Assembly (NCBI GenBank): GCA_003219395.1
Contig: QHOR01000096.1
Coordinates: forward strand, 10,976 to 20,293
DNA: 9,318 bases
From: Verrucomicrobiota bacterium
Lineage (GTDB): Bacteria > Verrucomicrobiota > Verrucomicrobiia > Chthoniobacterales > UBA10450
Reading direction: 5' to 3'
Under the pieces are notes generated by a model. The model saw nothing but the letters and a program-made list of their open reading frames with translations, was not told where the DNA came from and did no database searches. Shown here in pieces: positions 1 to 7,251 of this stretch (within the stretch, counting starts at the first letter, position 1; the number at the start of each line of letters is the position of its first letter). The translations under genes were made by a program, and so were the position numbers.

Positions 1-1
1 A

Positions 2-394
2 AACGCCGAGCGTTTTGGTCTTGCGCAACTGCATCAGCTTCGCGGACGGATTGGGCGAGGGGAACACAAATCGTATTGTATATTGCTCACCTCGCCTAAA
101 GCGAAAGAGGCTTCGGCAAAACTGGCAGTTCTGGAAAGAACAAGAGATGGGTTCGAAGTGGCAGAAGCAGACTGGGAATTGCGCGGCCCGGGCGACCTAC
201 TTGGCACCGCGCAGAGCGGCCTGCCTGCGCTTAAGATTGGTAACTTGACGAGGGACGCCGATTTGATGCGGCGAGCGCGGGCGACGGCGCTATCGATTCT
301 GGAAAGGGACCCGCGCTTGGAATTGCCTGAGAATCAACGTTTCCGGCGCTTAATTGTCGAACAACAGGGACGAACCTTTTCGAACGTTAGTTGA
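2..394 (+). CDS. recG: ATP-dependent DNA helicase RecG, C-terminal part
   Basis: Partial gene, cut by the left edge; 130 residues plus the TGA stop remain. RecG is a cytoplasmic superfamily 2 helicase that remodels stalled replication forks and branch-migrates Holliday junctions. The visible part opens with the family's motif VI region, AERFGLAQLHQLRGRIGRG (arginine-finger type QxxGRxGR). It continues with the ILLTSP strand, the conserved block DFELRGPGD-like (here ADWELRGPGDLLGTAQSGLP, codons near 170-230) and the C-terminal RecG segment with the pattern LxxARxxAxxIL. The reading frame is open from base 2, so the start lies outside the window. The stop overlaps the next gene's ATG by one base (TGATG), so translation of the two is probably coupled. 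Nothing looks degenerate. Identification is firm because the GRxGRG block and the ELRGPGD block are both RecG/PriA-like hallmarks and the downstream spacing matches RecG. Confidence 0.95.
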   Translation, partial: NAERFGLAQLHQLRGRIGRGEHKSYCILLTSPKAKEASAKLAVLERTRDGFEVAEADWELRGPGDLLGTAQSGLPALKIGNLTRDADLMRRARATALSILERDPRLELPENQRFRRLIVEQQGRTFSNVS

Positions 395-1929
395 TGAAAA
401 ACTTTGCTAAATTTTTGCTATTTGTCCTGCTCGTTAGTGCCGGAATTTCTCTGCTGTACGACTATCGCCTGAAGCATGGCGGCCTGAATCTCCCTTCCGG
501 CCGAAAGCCAGAAAAATACACGCTGGCATCGAATTCGAGCGTGGATCCAAAGCAAGTTCCGTCATTGGAGGCATTAAATCGTGAGCGGCGCGCTCTCGTT
601 AAAAGCGTCATCCCGTCAGTTGTCGCGGTCAAAACGTCAAAAAAAATCGGTATTCGACAGGAATACGGACTTGATCCGTTCGAGTTCTTTTTCCAGAACC
701 GACGGCAACTTCGTAGTCCGCGTGATGAGACTCTTGTGCAAAACTCGCTCGGCTCCGGCGTGATCGTGACGAACGAAGGCCATATCATCACAAACAGTCA
801 TGTGGTCACGGACAGGGAAGGCAACCAGGTCGATCAAATTGAGGTGCAGTTGAGCGATGGCCAGACGAAGAAGGCTCGATTAGTTGGCGCGGATTCTGAA
901 GTCGATCTGGCTGTGCTCAAGATTGACGACCCGAATATCAAACCGCTCAAGCTGGCTGATTCGGACACGGTGCAGCCGGGAGATTTTGTCCTGGCCATTG
1001 GCAATCCATTTGGATTCGAGGAAACCGTGACGGACGGAATCATTAGCTCGAAAGGACGACCAAGTCGGACTGATTTTTTCGGAGATTTGATACAGACGAA
1101 TGCCGCCATTAATCCCGGAAATAGCGGCGGACCGCTGATCAATCTTCGCGGCGAAGTGATCGGGATCAACACGGCAATCGCTTCGACTACTGGCGGCTCG
1201 CAGGGAATCGGGTTTGCCATTCCATCAAATACAGTCCGCACGGCGTTGGAAAGCCTCCTCAAGCAAGGACGAATCATCCGTGGTTATCTCGGGATCCAAA
1301 GCAGGGCGTTGCAGCCGGATGAGACCGGTTCGGATACCGATGGCGTGACGGTCGCGGAAGTGATGCCTGGGTCACCAGCGGCCCAGGCAGGCATTCAGCC
1401 TGGCGACGTCATCCGCAAGTTCGACGGCCATGAGGTAAAGAATTTCAATGCGCTGCGAACCTTCGTGGCCCAGACGCCATTAAACAAACAAGTGGAGCTC
1501 GATGTCATGCGCGGCCGAAAAGCGGTCAAGGTGACGACGCAGATCAAAGAGCAACCGATCGATTATCAAACTTCGGGAGTCACGCCCCGACGAAAGCAGC
1601 CTCAACCGCAGCCCCCAGGGCAACCGAGGAATCAAGAACCGGCCGACGGACCCCTCGCTTCAATTCACGTCGAAGAATTGACTCCTGAAATGGCACGCCA
1701 ACTTGATCTCCCTGCAAATGTTCGAGGTGTTTTGGTTAGCGGAGTGGATCCTGACAGCGGGGTGGCCGAATTGCAGAAGGGGGACGTGATAGAGGAAATC
1801 AATCAACAACCGGTGACTTCAGTTGCAGATTACAATAAGATCGCTGCTGCGCTTGAGCCCGGCCAGCCCCAGGTGTTGTCGGTCTGTCGTCGCCGGATGC
1901 GCTCGTTTCTTGTCTTGCGGCCACGGTAG
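394..1929 (+). CDS. htrA: HtrA/DegQ-type periplasmic serine endoprotease, two PDZ domains
   Basis: A 511-residue trypsin-fold protease/chaperone of the HtrA (Do) family that degrades or refolds damaged envelope proteins. Residues 7-22 form one hydrophobic segment followed by a charged stretch. No clear signal-peptidase site is visible, so a signal anchor with the protease in the periplasm is likely. The triad is His136 (NSHVV), Asp171 (DLAVLKI) and Ser244 (GNSGGPL); the spacings match DegP apart from a few extra residues between His and Asp. PDZ1 begins near residue 297 with the carboxylate-loop motif GYLGI. A Pro/Gln-rich linker (about 395-420) leads to PDZ2 (about 420-511), which runs to the end. 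The length is usual for the family. I take ATG at 394, one base inside the recG stop; a TTG at 391 is in frame directly before it. No Shine-Dalgarno lies at a useful distance, so coupling to recG is the likely route. DegP, DegQ and DegS cannot be told apart here, although two PDZ domains argue against DegS. Confidence 0.93.
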   Translation: MKNFAKFLLFVLLVSAGISLLYDYRLKHGGLNLPSGRKPEKYTLASNSSVDPKQVPSLEALNRERRALVKSVIPSVVAVKTSKKIGIRQEYGLDPFEFFFQNRRQLRSPRDETLVQNSLGSGVIVTNEGHIITNSHVVTDREGNQVDQIEVQLSDGQTKKARLVGADSEVDLAVLKIDDPNIKPLKLADSDTVQPGDFVLAIGNPFGFEETVTDGIISSKGRPSRTDFFGDLIQTNAAINPGNSGGPLINLRGEVIGINTAIASTTGGSQGIGFAIPSNTVRTALESLLKQGRIIRGYLGIQSRALQPDETGSDTDGVTVAEVMPGSPAAQAGIQPGDVIRKFDGHEVKNFNALRTFVAQTPLNKQVELDVMRGRKAVKVTTQIKEQPIDYQTSGVTPRRKQPQPQPPGQPRNQEPADGPLASIHVEELTPEMARQLDLPANVRGVLVSGVDPDSGVAELQKGDVIEEINQQPVTSVADYNKIAAALEPGQPQVLSVCRRRMRSFLVLRPR

Positions 1930-1937
1930 TTCATAGC

Positions 1938-1977
1938 GACGGCGCGCTGGGCCGTCCTGAGCTCGCAGTGCGACTGC
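1938..1977. terminator. Tandem hairpins between convergent genes, possible bidirectional terminator
   Basis: In the 66-bp gap between the htrA stop and the opposing CADD-like gene's stop lie two small perfect inverted repeats. One is GACGGC (1938-1943) pairing with GCCGTC (1951-1956) across a 7-base loop. The other is GCAGT (1965-1969) pairing with ACTGC (1973-1977) across a 3-base loop. The position suits transcription termination of both converging genes. Neither stem is followed by a clear U-run, so this is not a textbook intrinsic terminator, and short GC-rich stems arise by chance. Confidence 0.35.
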
Positions 1978-1995
1978 CCTGCCGTTGCCTACCTG

Positions 1996-2667
1996 TTAAC
2001 ACGCCATCGCGTGACGCCGACAAACACCGGAAAGCATTGCCCAGAGCGCGTCGAGAACGCGATTCACCGACGCGTTCACCGATTCAAAATTTCGCTCGTT
2101 GATGTAACGGCTCAATATTTGACGTTCAGCGGCGGAATGCTCTCGATCTGCCTCGATGTGAACCGTGAAATATGCATAGTGCTCGGATCTGGTGAATCCA
2201 TAGTGCTTTTTAAGCCCGTCAATTTTCGATTCACAAATCGATGGGATCTGACTTTCGTAGGCATACAGTGCGCCCAAACCTTCAGACGTCGATCCCTGCC
2301 CACACACTGAGCGAAATGTTTCAATCAGTTTTTTCGTCTCCGGCTCTCTCTCGATCCCAGTAAAATCGACGTCATCGACTCCGAGGGCTTGCGCAAACTT
2401 CTTCCAAAGTTCGGGGTGATTCGGCGACCCGGCCTCTTCATCGACTAAGTTACGGAGTAGTTGTTTGCGGGTTGCTTGGTCGTCGCACTGCGCGTGCACG
2501 GCGGAGAGATACGTCGGGAAAGCCGCGACGTGGTGATAGTATTGACGCGCATAATCCTTGAGCGCGTCCTTGCTTAGCTCACCGCGGGTCCACGCCAGAT
2601 AAAACGGATGTTTCAAAAGATGTTTCTCCGCGATGTCATTGTCGATTCTGTCGAGATATTGATTCAT
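1996..2667 (-). CDS. CADD-family haem-oxygenase-like metalloenzyme, probable pABA synthase for folate
   Basis: A 223-residue all-helical protein of the TenA/PqqC/haem-oxygenase-like fold, closest to CADD of Chlamydia. CADD (from memory) is a dinuclear-metal oxygenase that makes para-aminobenzoate for folate by cleaving its own tyrosine and taking the nitrogen from its own lysine. The proposed metal ligands appear here as Glu77, His84, Glu138, His170, Asp174 and His177 (motifs DEEAGSPNH, YAYESQIP and HIEADREH). Chlamydial residues Glu81, His88, Glu142, His174, Asp178 and His181 map onto these with a constant shift of four. The sacrificial Tyr27 and Lys152 map with the same shift to Tyr23 (HPFYLAW) and Lys148 (ESKIDG), and Tyr43 to Tyr39. 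This separates it from TenA thiaminases, which use a cysteine, and from PqqC. Start: ATG at 2667; no clear Shine-Dalgarno. It lies 131 bp downstream of treS on the same strand and converges on htrA. Family assignment is strong; the pABA role is inferred from residue conservation. Confidence 0.85.
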   Translation of the reverse strand: MNQYLDRIDNDIAEKHLLKHPFYLAWTRGELSKDALKDYARQYYHHVAAFPTYLSAVHAQCDDQATRKQLLRNLVDEEAGSPNHPELWKKFAQALGVDDVDFTGIEREPETKKLIETFRSVCGQGSTSEGLGALYAYESQIPSICESKIDGLKKHYGFTRSEHYAYFTVHIEADREHSAAERQILSRYINERNFESVNASVNRVLDALWAMLSGVCRRHAMAC

Positions 2668-2684
2668 AAAAACGAGGTTGTGTG

Positions 2685-2703
2685 CTTATAAACGCAGGTT
2701 ATA
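2685..2703 (-). promoter_or_regulatory. Possible -10 elements for the CADD-like gene
   Basis: Read on the minus strand, two -10-like hexamers precede the gene: TATAAC (2703-2698) and TATAAG (2690-2685), each matching TATAAT at five of six bases. The nearer one ends 17 bases before the ATG, which would leave a short leader. No convincing -35 box stands at 16-18 bases from either; a TTGCTT sits 20 bases from the nearer hexamer, which is too far. The 131-bp gap after treS is compatible with a separate promoter here, but the call is weak. Confidence 0.25.
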
Positions 2704-2798
2704 ACGCCGCAAGCAATTACTATATTTTTGAGAATAGCCCAACGTTGAACATAGGGTATTTTCCTTGCGCCATCAGCGCTAGGAACTTGCGGGCTCTC

Positions 2799-5700
2799 TC
2801 ACGTCGAGTTCAGAATGTGTTTGATCCCACGAACAGGGATTACCACCCAGCCGGGCCGATTGTTAAGTTCGTAACCAATTTCATAGACAGCTTTGTCGAG
2901 CAAATAGGCTTCGATCATGATTTGAAGATCTTCGCTGTTTTGCGGGATGAAGACGGCGCTGCCCGTCGTCTCCAAGTAACTTTGTAAAAAGACGCTGCCA
3001 ATGTGGCGATACCAGAGATCGGCCCACCGCTCCAGGAATGGGACATCTTCTTTGCGCATGGCCGGCTGCCAGAGAGCGCTGTAAGCGGCATATTGAAACG
3101 AACGCATCATGCCGGCGACATCACGGAGCGCGGAGCGTTTTAGTTTGCGTTCGCTGAGCGGTCGCGCCGGCTCACCTTCGAAATCGAGAATGACGAAGTC
3201 CTTTCCGGTGTAAAGCAGCTGACCGAGATGATAGTCGCCATGAATTCGGATTTTCGCCGCATTGGTGCGTCGGTCCAGGAGTCGTTTTTCGCGCCCGAGT
3301 ATTTCTTGTTCCGCGCCGAGTATTTCTTTTGCCTCGTCGCGGAAGACTGCGGGAAGGTCGGCCAATTTCTTTTCCAAAAGGATAAACACACGTCGAAGCA
3401 ATGCCCGCATATTTTGATAAACAGAGCGTTGCGCCATGGCGTTGAACGGCTCCGGCCGGAAGGCAGGATCGTCCGCATTTGAGGCGAGCGCGAGATGTAG
3501 CTCGCCGGTGCGTTGGCCGAGCAACTTTATTTTCTCTGGATAAACGCCGCCGATCAGCTCGTCGAGCAACGGGCCCGGTGGCGCGGTTTCGTTCTGAAGA
3601 TCCGCCTTGCGGCCCAGGACACGTTCGTAATAGCGGCCAACTGCGTCCAAAGCGAGTGTCCAGACATCGCCTTCGCTGATAATGGCGCGCTGCAGAAGGC
3701 AAACGACCGTCGGTTCCGCTTTTGGCTGACGGTACTCGATCGCACCGACAAATGCCGGTACATTTGGGAATTTGGTGTGCTCTGTGAGGAATCGAGTTAT
3801 CTCAACATCCGGATTGATGCCATCCTCGAGCTTGCGATAAAGCTTAAGGAAAAATTTGTTATCAAAGAGCATCGAAGAATTGCTCTGCTCTCCCGCCAAA
3901 ACCTGTGAATTGTCGTAACTGACGGGCTGATCGGTTTCGATCGTTTTGGCAACGGTCCCGACAAGCTCGCCGGCTCGCGCTTTCATTTTCTCACCCTGAA
4001 TAATCGCTGTGAGTAACTGCGATCGGCACTTCGGATCCCAGATGGCGTCGAAAAGAATATTTTCATCGTCGCCTTCAAACCGCGCGATGATTGCATGCGG
4101 CGCAGCTTGGGACACTGAGCGAGCAGCGTCTCCAGAAGCGATCTTGACCGGGAGCGCGTAAGTTTCATTCGGACCATCCAAATAACTGACTTCGAGGAAC
4201 CAAAGTTGGGCGCCATCCCCACCCCCGACGATTGCCGGCTGCTCAACCACCTTCAGATGGCGAAAGGTCCGTGCCTTCGAACCGAACCAGCGGCATGTCT
4301 GAAGGTACTTCGGTAAAATTTCGCCTTCAATCGTAGAGCGTTGACCGTTGGCCAGGAGCTTTTCCAATTCCATAGGGGCGTTGATTACCGGTACCGCCCT
4401 CTTCCTTTGTGGGCGGCGCGCTTCGATCTGTGCCTGTAAGGCAAACCAGTAGTGAGCATGCGGACCCATCGTGATGACATAGCGAGATTTTCTAATTGGC
4501 CGAAACAGATTACGACTAAAAAGTTCCATCGGTATGCAGCCAGCGAAGCGGGACAGATCGAGTTCCGCCGACTGCGCGAAGCGCGAGAGATTTACCACGA
4601 CCAGGATGGTCTCGTCCTGATATCGCCGAAGAAACGCGAGAACTTTGGGATTGTCCGGATACAGAAATTCAAGCGAGCCGCGCGAAAACGCTTTGAAATT
4701 TTTCCGCATGGCGATGACGCGACGTGTCCACCAAAGCAATGATGAGAGGTTCTTCTGCTGATTTTCCACGTTGACGGCTTCATAATGGTATTCCGGATCG
4801 ATGGTGACGGGCAGATAGAGCTGCTGTGGGTTTGCCCTGGAAAATCCGGCATTGCGGTCCGGGCTCCACTGCATTGGGGTCCGGCAACCGTTGCGGTCCC
4901 CGAGGTAAAAATTGTCTCCCATGCCAATCTCATCTCCGTAATAAATGATAGGAGTGCCGGGCATCGAGAACAGCAGGATGTTGAGCAGTTCGATTTTGCG
5001 GCGGCTGTTTGCGAGCAATGGAGCCAGCCGCCGTCGAATTCCAAGATTAATCCGGGCGTGGGGATCGGTAGCGTAAACTCGATACATGTAGTCGCGCTCC
5101 TCATCCGTAACCATTTCCAGGGTTAGCTCATCATGGTTGCGCAAAAACATGGCCCACTGACACTGCTCGGGAATCGCGGGAGTCTGTTCCAGTATATCGA
5201 TGATGGGAAAGCGATCCTCCATCTGCAGTGCCATGAACATGCGTGGCATCAGCGGAAAGTGAAAATTCATGTGCGATTCGTCGCCGTTGCCAAAGTAAGC
5301 CGCTGCGTCTTCAGGCCATTGGTTTGCTTCCGAGAGCAGCATGCGATTTGGAAATTTCGCGTCGATGTGAGCACGGAGCTTGCGCAGGTATTGATGTGTC
5401 TCCGGCAAATTTTCGCAGCTCGTGTTTTCTCGTTCGTAAAGGTATGGGATAGCGTCAAGGCGAAGCCCATCCACGCCCAAGCCCAGCCAGAAATCACAGA
5501 CCTTCTCCACAGCGTCATGTACTGCCGGGTTATCAAAGTTCAGATCCGGCTGGTGCGAATAAAAGCGATGCCAATAATAGGCTTTTGCGACAGGATCCCA
5601 CGCCCAATTTGACGTTTCGAAGTCTTTGAAGATAATCCGTGAATCCTTGTATTTTTCGGGCGTGTCACTCCATACATAGAAGTCTTTGTAGGCAGGATCA

Positions 5701-6110
5701 TTGCTGGAAATTCCCGCGCCGGCTGCGGCTACAGCACGACGCGACTTTTGAAACCAAGGATTTTGATCGGAAGTGTGATTGATGACCAGCTCCGTGATGA
5801 CCTTCAGATTTCGCGCATGCGCTGCGTCAAGGAACGCACGGAAATCGTCGAGAGTGCCGAAATTTGGGTTAACGTCGAAATAATCGGCGATGTCGTATCC
5901 GTCGTCCCGCAGGGGAGAGGGATAAAACGGCAGAAGCCAAACGGCGGTGATGCCGAGTTCCTGGAGGTAATCCAACTTCTCGATCAGTCCCCGAAAATCA
6001 CCCATCCCATCCCCATCACTATCGCAAAACGTTTTAACGTGCGTCTCGTATATGATTGCGTCTTTGTACCAGAACGGATCCACGGTCGTTGGAGTCTCCC
6101 CTTGCGCCAT
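2799..6110 (-). CDS. treS: Trehalose synthase (maltose alpha-D-glucosyltransferase) fused to maltokinase
   Basis: A cytoplasmic bifunctional enzyme of 1103 residues. The N-terminal GH13 trehalose synthase interconverts trehalose and maltose; the C-terminal maltokinase (Pep2 type) phosphorylates maltose with ATP to maltose 1-phosphate, donor for GlgE alpha-glucan synthesis. TreS spans about residues 10-560: barrel start WYKDAIIYETHVKTF, the GH13 motif VINHTSD (near 109), nucleophile Asp219 (GLRLDAIPY), acid/base Glu261 (LLSEANQWP) and transition-state Asp327 (LRNHDEL). The kinase spans about 580-1103: EQSNSSMLFD loop (741-750), ATP-binding Lys756 (FFLKLY), catalytic HGDYHLGQ with Asp959, and metal-site DFEGEP with Asp976. 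The C-terminus YELNNRPGWVVIPVRGI is complete, so both halves look intact. I chose ATG at 6110; a TTG at 6146 adds 12 unconserved residues, and neither start has a Shine-Dalgarno. A 21-bp repeat (13 matching bases from 3295 and 3316) encodes the successive heptads EILGAEQ and EILGREK. It is divergent from the ECF sigma gene. Confidence 0.96.
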   Translation of the reverse strand: MAQGETPTTVDPFWYKDAIIYETHVKTFCDSDGDGMGDFRGLIEKLDYLQELGITAVWLLPFYPSPLRDDGYDIADYFDVNPNFGTLDDFRAFLDAAHARNLKVITELVINHTSDQNPWFQKSRRAVAAAGAGISSNDPAYKDFYVWSDTPEKYKDSRIIFKDFETSNWAWDPVAKAYYWHRFYSHQPDLNFDNPAVHDAVEKVCDFWLGLGVDGLRLDAIPYLYERENTSCENLPETHQYLRKLRAHIDAKFPNRMLLSEANQWPEDAAAYFGNGDESHMNFHFPLMPRMFMALQMEDRFPIIDILEQTPAIPEQCQWAMFLRNHDELTLEMVTDEERDYMYRVYATDPHARINLGIRRRLAPLLANSRRKIELLNILLFSMPGTPIIYYGDEIGMGDNFYLGDRNGCRTPMQWSPDRNAGFSRANPQQLYLPVTIDPEYHYEAVNVENQQKNLSSLLWWTRRVIAMRKNFKAFSRGSLEFLYPDNPKVLAFLRRYQDETILVVVNLSRFAQSAELDLSRFAGCIPMELFSRNLFRPIRKSRYVITMGPHAHYWFALQAQIEARRPQRKRAVPVINAPMELEKLLANGQRSTIEGEILPKYLQTCRWFGSKARTFRHLKVVEQPAIVGGGDGAQLWFLEVSYLDGPNETYALPVKIASGDAARSVSQAAPHAIIARFEGDDENILFDAIWDPKCRSQLLTAIIQGEKMKARAGELVGTVAKTIETDQPVSYDNSQVLAGEQSNSSMLFDNKFFLKLYRKLEDGINPDVEITRFLTEHTKFPNVPAFVGAIEYRQPKAEPTVVCLLQRAIISEGDVWTLALDAVGRYYERVLGRKADLQNETAPPGPLLDELIGGVYPEKIKLLGQRTGELHLALASNADDPAFRPEPFNAMAQRSVYQNMRALLRRVFILLEKKLADLPAVFRDEAKEILGAEQEILGREKRLLDRRTNAAKIRIHGDYHLGQLLYTGKDFVILDFEGEPARPLSERKLKRSALRDVAGMMRSFQYAAYSALWQPAMRKEDVPFLERWADLWYRHIGSVFLQSYLETTGSAVFIPQNSEDLQIMIEAYLLDKAVYEIGYELNNRPGWVVIPVRGIKHILNST

Positions 6111-6312
6111 GCGTTTAATCTTTGACGCACAAAGCACGCGACGCAATGACTGGATTTTGCCAAATCGAGGCGCCCACCGATCGATCTTTTATTTGTGGAG
6201 ACTTAGGCTGCGCTTGGAAACAGGTGGACGAAGTAGTTTGCGCAGCTTAAGAGATTGAAATGGTGAGTTCGCGCGTGGTTCGCTAATTGATTTTGCAATT
6301 TCCTAACTTCTC
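6111..6312. promoter_or_regulatory. Divergent intergenic region between treS and the ECF sigma gene
   Basis: This 202-bp stretch separates two head-to-head genes, so it must supply promoters in both directions unless transcription enters from further upstream. I looked for sigma-70 boxes and for an ECF-type GGAAC/CGTC pair on both strands. The nearest ECF-like word is GGAAAC near 6216 on the plus strand, but no CGTC-type -10 follows at 16-17 bases. No long inverted repeat or operator is evident. The region call rests on gene layout only. Confidence 0.4.
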
Positions 6313-7008
6313 ATGAGACAATCGAAACTCATTTCTTCCCCGCGCCGCAAGCCTTCTGGAGCCGGGAAGGCAAGGAAACGGGTGCGCGTCACAAAAACAG
6401 GGGCGCGACAGTTCTCTGTCACCCCGCAACTCGAGCCCGGAGCGCCGAGCGACTTGGAGTTAATGAAAGCGATCCAATCGGAGAATCCGGAAGCGCTGGC
6501 TCAACTTTATGATCGATATAACGGAATTCTGAAGGCGCTTATTTTGCGAGTGATTCACAACGAAGCTGAGGCTGACGATCTGTTACAAGAGATTTTCATG
6601 GAAATTTGGAATCAGGCGAAAAACTTTTCGTCACAAAAGGGCAAACCACTTGGCTGGATGGTGACACTTGCGCGGCGACGGGCGATTGACGGCTTGCGAA
6701 GAAAGCAGGCATATGCGCGCGCAGAAGAACGCTTGCAAAACGAAACCGAACAACAGCCGGATGCGTGGGTTCATAATTCTACAGAAGAAGAAATCGTGCT
6801 TAGTGACACGCGCAGCCTGATACGCAACGTAATTAGCGGGCTTCCACCCGCGCAACAGCAAGCAATCGATCTGGCGTTTTTTCGAGGCATGAGCCAGCGC
6901 GAAATCGCCGCAAAAACGAATACTCCCTTAGGCACTGTAAAAACGAGGCTTGAACTAGGGCTGAAAAAAATCTATGACGGTCTCAAGGAGCTGAGAGGTG
7001 AACTTTAA
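6313..7008 (+). CDS. ECF-type RNA polymerase sigma factor (SigK/RpoE-like)
   Basis: A 231-residue two-domain alternative sigma factor that directs RNA polymerase to a stress regulon. Region 2 lies at about residues 50-130: ALAQLYDRYNGIL (2.1), the core-binding helix DLLQEIFMEIW (89-99, region 2.2) and the DNA-contacting GWMVTLARRRAIDGLRR (2.3-2.4). After an acidic linker, region 4 (about 160-228) has the helix-turn-helix MSQREIAAKTNTPLGTVKTRL (183-203), the ECF type nearest SigK. Before region 2 is an unusual basic tail of about 45 residues, rich in Arg and Lys. ATG at 6313 has no Shine-Dalgarno. An in-frame GTG at 6382 follows AAGGA (6372-6376) at a good spacing and would give a 208-residue protein without half of that tail, so the start is uncertain. 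The next gene overlaps by 11 bases and encodes the likely anti-sigma factor. The gene is divergent from treS, which may be a target; this is inference. Confidence 0.93.
   Translation: MRQSKLISSPRRKPSGAGKARKRVRVTKTGARQFSVTPQLEPGAPSDLELMKAIQSENPEALAQLYDRYNGILKALILRVIHNEAEADDLLQEIFMEIWNQAKNFSSQKGKPLGWMVTLARRRAIDGLRRKQAYARAEERLQNETEQQPDAWVHNSTEEEIVLSDTRSLIRNVISGLPPAQQQAIDLAFFRGMSQREIAAKTNTPLGTVKTRLELGLKKIYDGLKELRGEL
6985..6990 (+). promoter_or_regulatory. Ribosome binding site for the anti-sigma gene
   Basis: AAGGAG sits 7 bases before the GTG at 6998, inside the sigma factor's last codons. It is the best Shine-Dalgarno match I found in the window, and it decides the GTG start of a gene that has no ATG at its N-terminus. 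Its place inside the upstream reading frame suggests translational coupling of sigma and anti-sigma. Confidence 0.7.
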
Positions 7009-7234
7009 GGAATTCCAGAACCAGTCGCGGCTCTACGTCATCGGGGCGCTGGAGGCGGAAGAGCTGGAGGAATTCGAAAAAGCGCGGAAAAAATTTGGAC
7101 AAAAAGCCGAAGACTACATCGGTGAATGTTACGGATTGCACGAAGCGTTCGCGCTGAGTTTGCGCCCGGCGAAGTCCTCAGCCGCAATCAAAGATCGCTT
7201 GATGTCCATGGTGCGAGCGCGAAAAGAACCGTAG
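6998..7234 (+). CDS. Short anti-sigma factor, sigma-binding domain only
   Basis: A 78-residue acidic helical protein starting with GTG and overlapping the sigma gene's stop by 11 bases. Its pattern resembles the N-terminal anti-sigma domain of the RskA family. It starts LYVIGALEAEELEEFEKARKK (the typical YALGALxxEExxxFE helix), has a middle helix around GLHEAFALSLRP, and ends in PxxxKxRLMxMV, the usual last helix before the transmembrane segment. Full RskA proteins continue with a membrane helix and a periplasmic domain; here a TAG stop follows at 7232-7234 and the next gene converges 16 bp on, so there is no room for either. The protein should therefore be soluble and cytoplasmic, and would hold the sigma factor until an internal signal frees it. 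No zinc-binding HxxxCxxC motif is present; the one Cys (CYGLHE) is isolated. The role rests on position and helical pattern; sequence similarity at this length is modest. Confidence 0.72.
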   Translation: MNFKEFQNQSRLYVIGALEAEELEEFEKARKKFGQKAEDYIGECYGLHEAFALSLRPAKSSAAIKDRLMSMVRARKEP

Positions 7235-7251
7235 TCGTAGACCTTGGTTCT
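7225..7251. terminator. Weak hairpin across the two converging stop codons
   Basis: AGAACC (7225-7230) can pair with GGTTCT (7246-7251) across a 15-base loop. The structure covers the ends of both the anti-sigma gene and the opposing DUF2017 gene, where a shared terminator would be expected. The stem is short and there is no U-run, so confidence is low. Confidence 0.25.

Noticed and set aside
834..1277. 147-codon open frame antisense to htrA
   Set aside because: It covers the protease core, where the sense frame carries the triad; the translated product has no recognisable features.
2733..2760. Bulged inverted repeat (AATA-CCC with GGG-TATT) after treS as a terminator
   Set aside because: It has a 13-base loop and a bulge in the stem. 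On the treS strand the following bases are A-rich, not T-rich, so it fits an intrinsic terminator poorly.
3172..3702. 176-codon open frame on the minus strand in another phase inside treS
   Set aside because: It has a low-complexity Arg-rich composition, and the in-phase maltokinase is intact across the whole stretch.
5133..5612. 159-codon open frame on the plus strand inside treS
   Set aside because: It is fully antisense to conserved TreS catalytic sequence, has no recognisable domain, and is explained as a shadow of the real gene.
6111..6146. Longer treS start at a TTG
   Set aside because: The extra 12 residues lie before the conserved barrel start, there is no ribosome binding site, and an ATG stands directly upstream of the conserved part.
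6111..6312. ECF autoregulatory promoter based on GGAAAC near 6216
   Set aside because: No CGTC-like -10 at 16-17 bases and no second copy facing treS; a single six-base match is not evidence.
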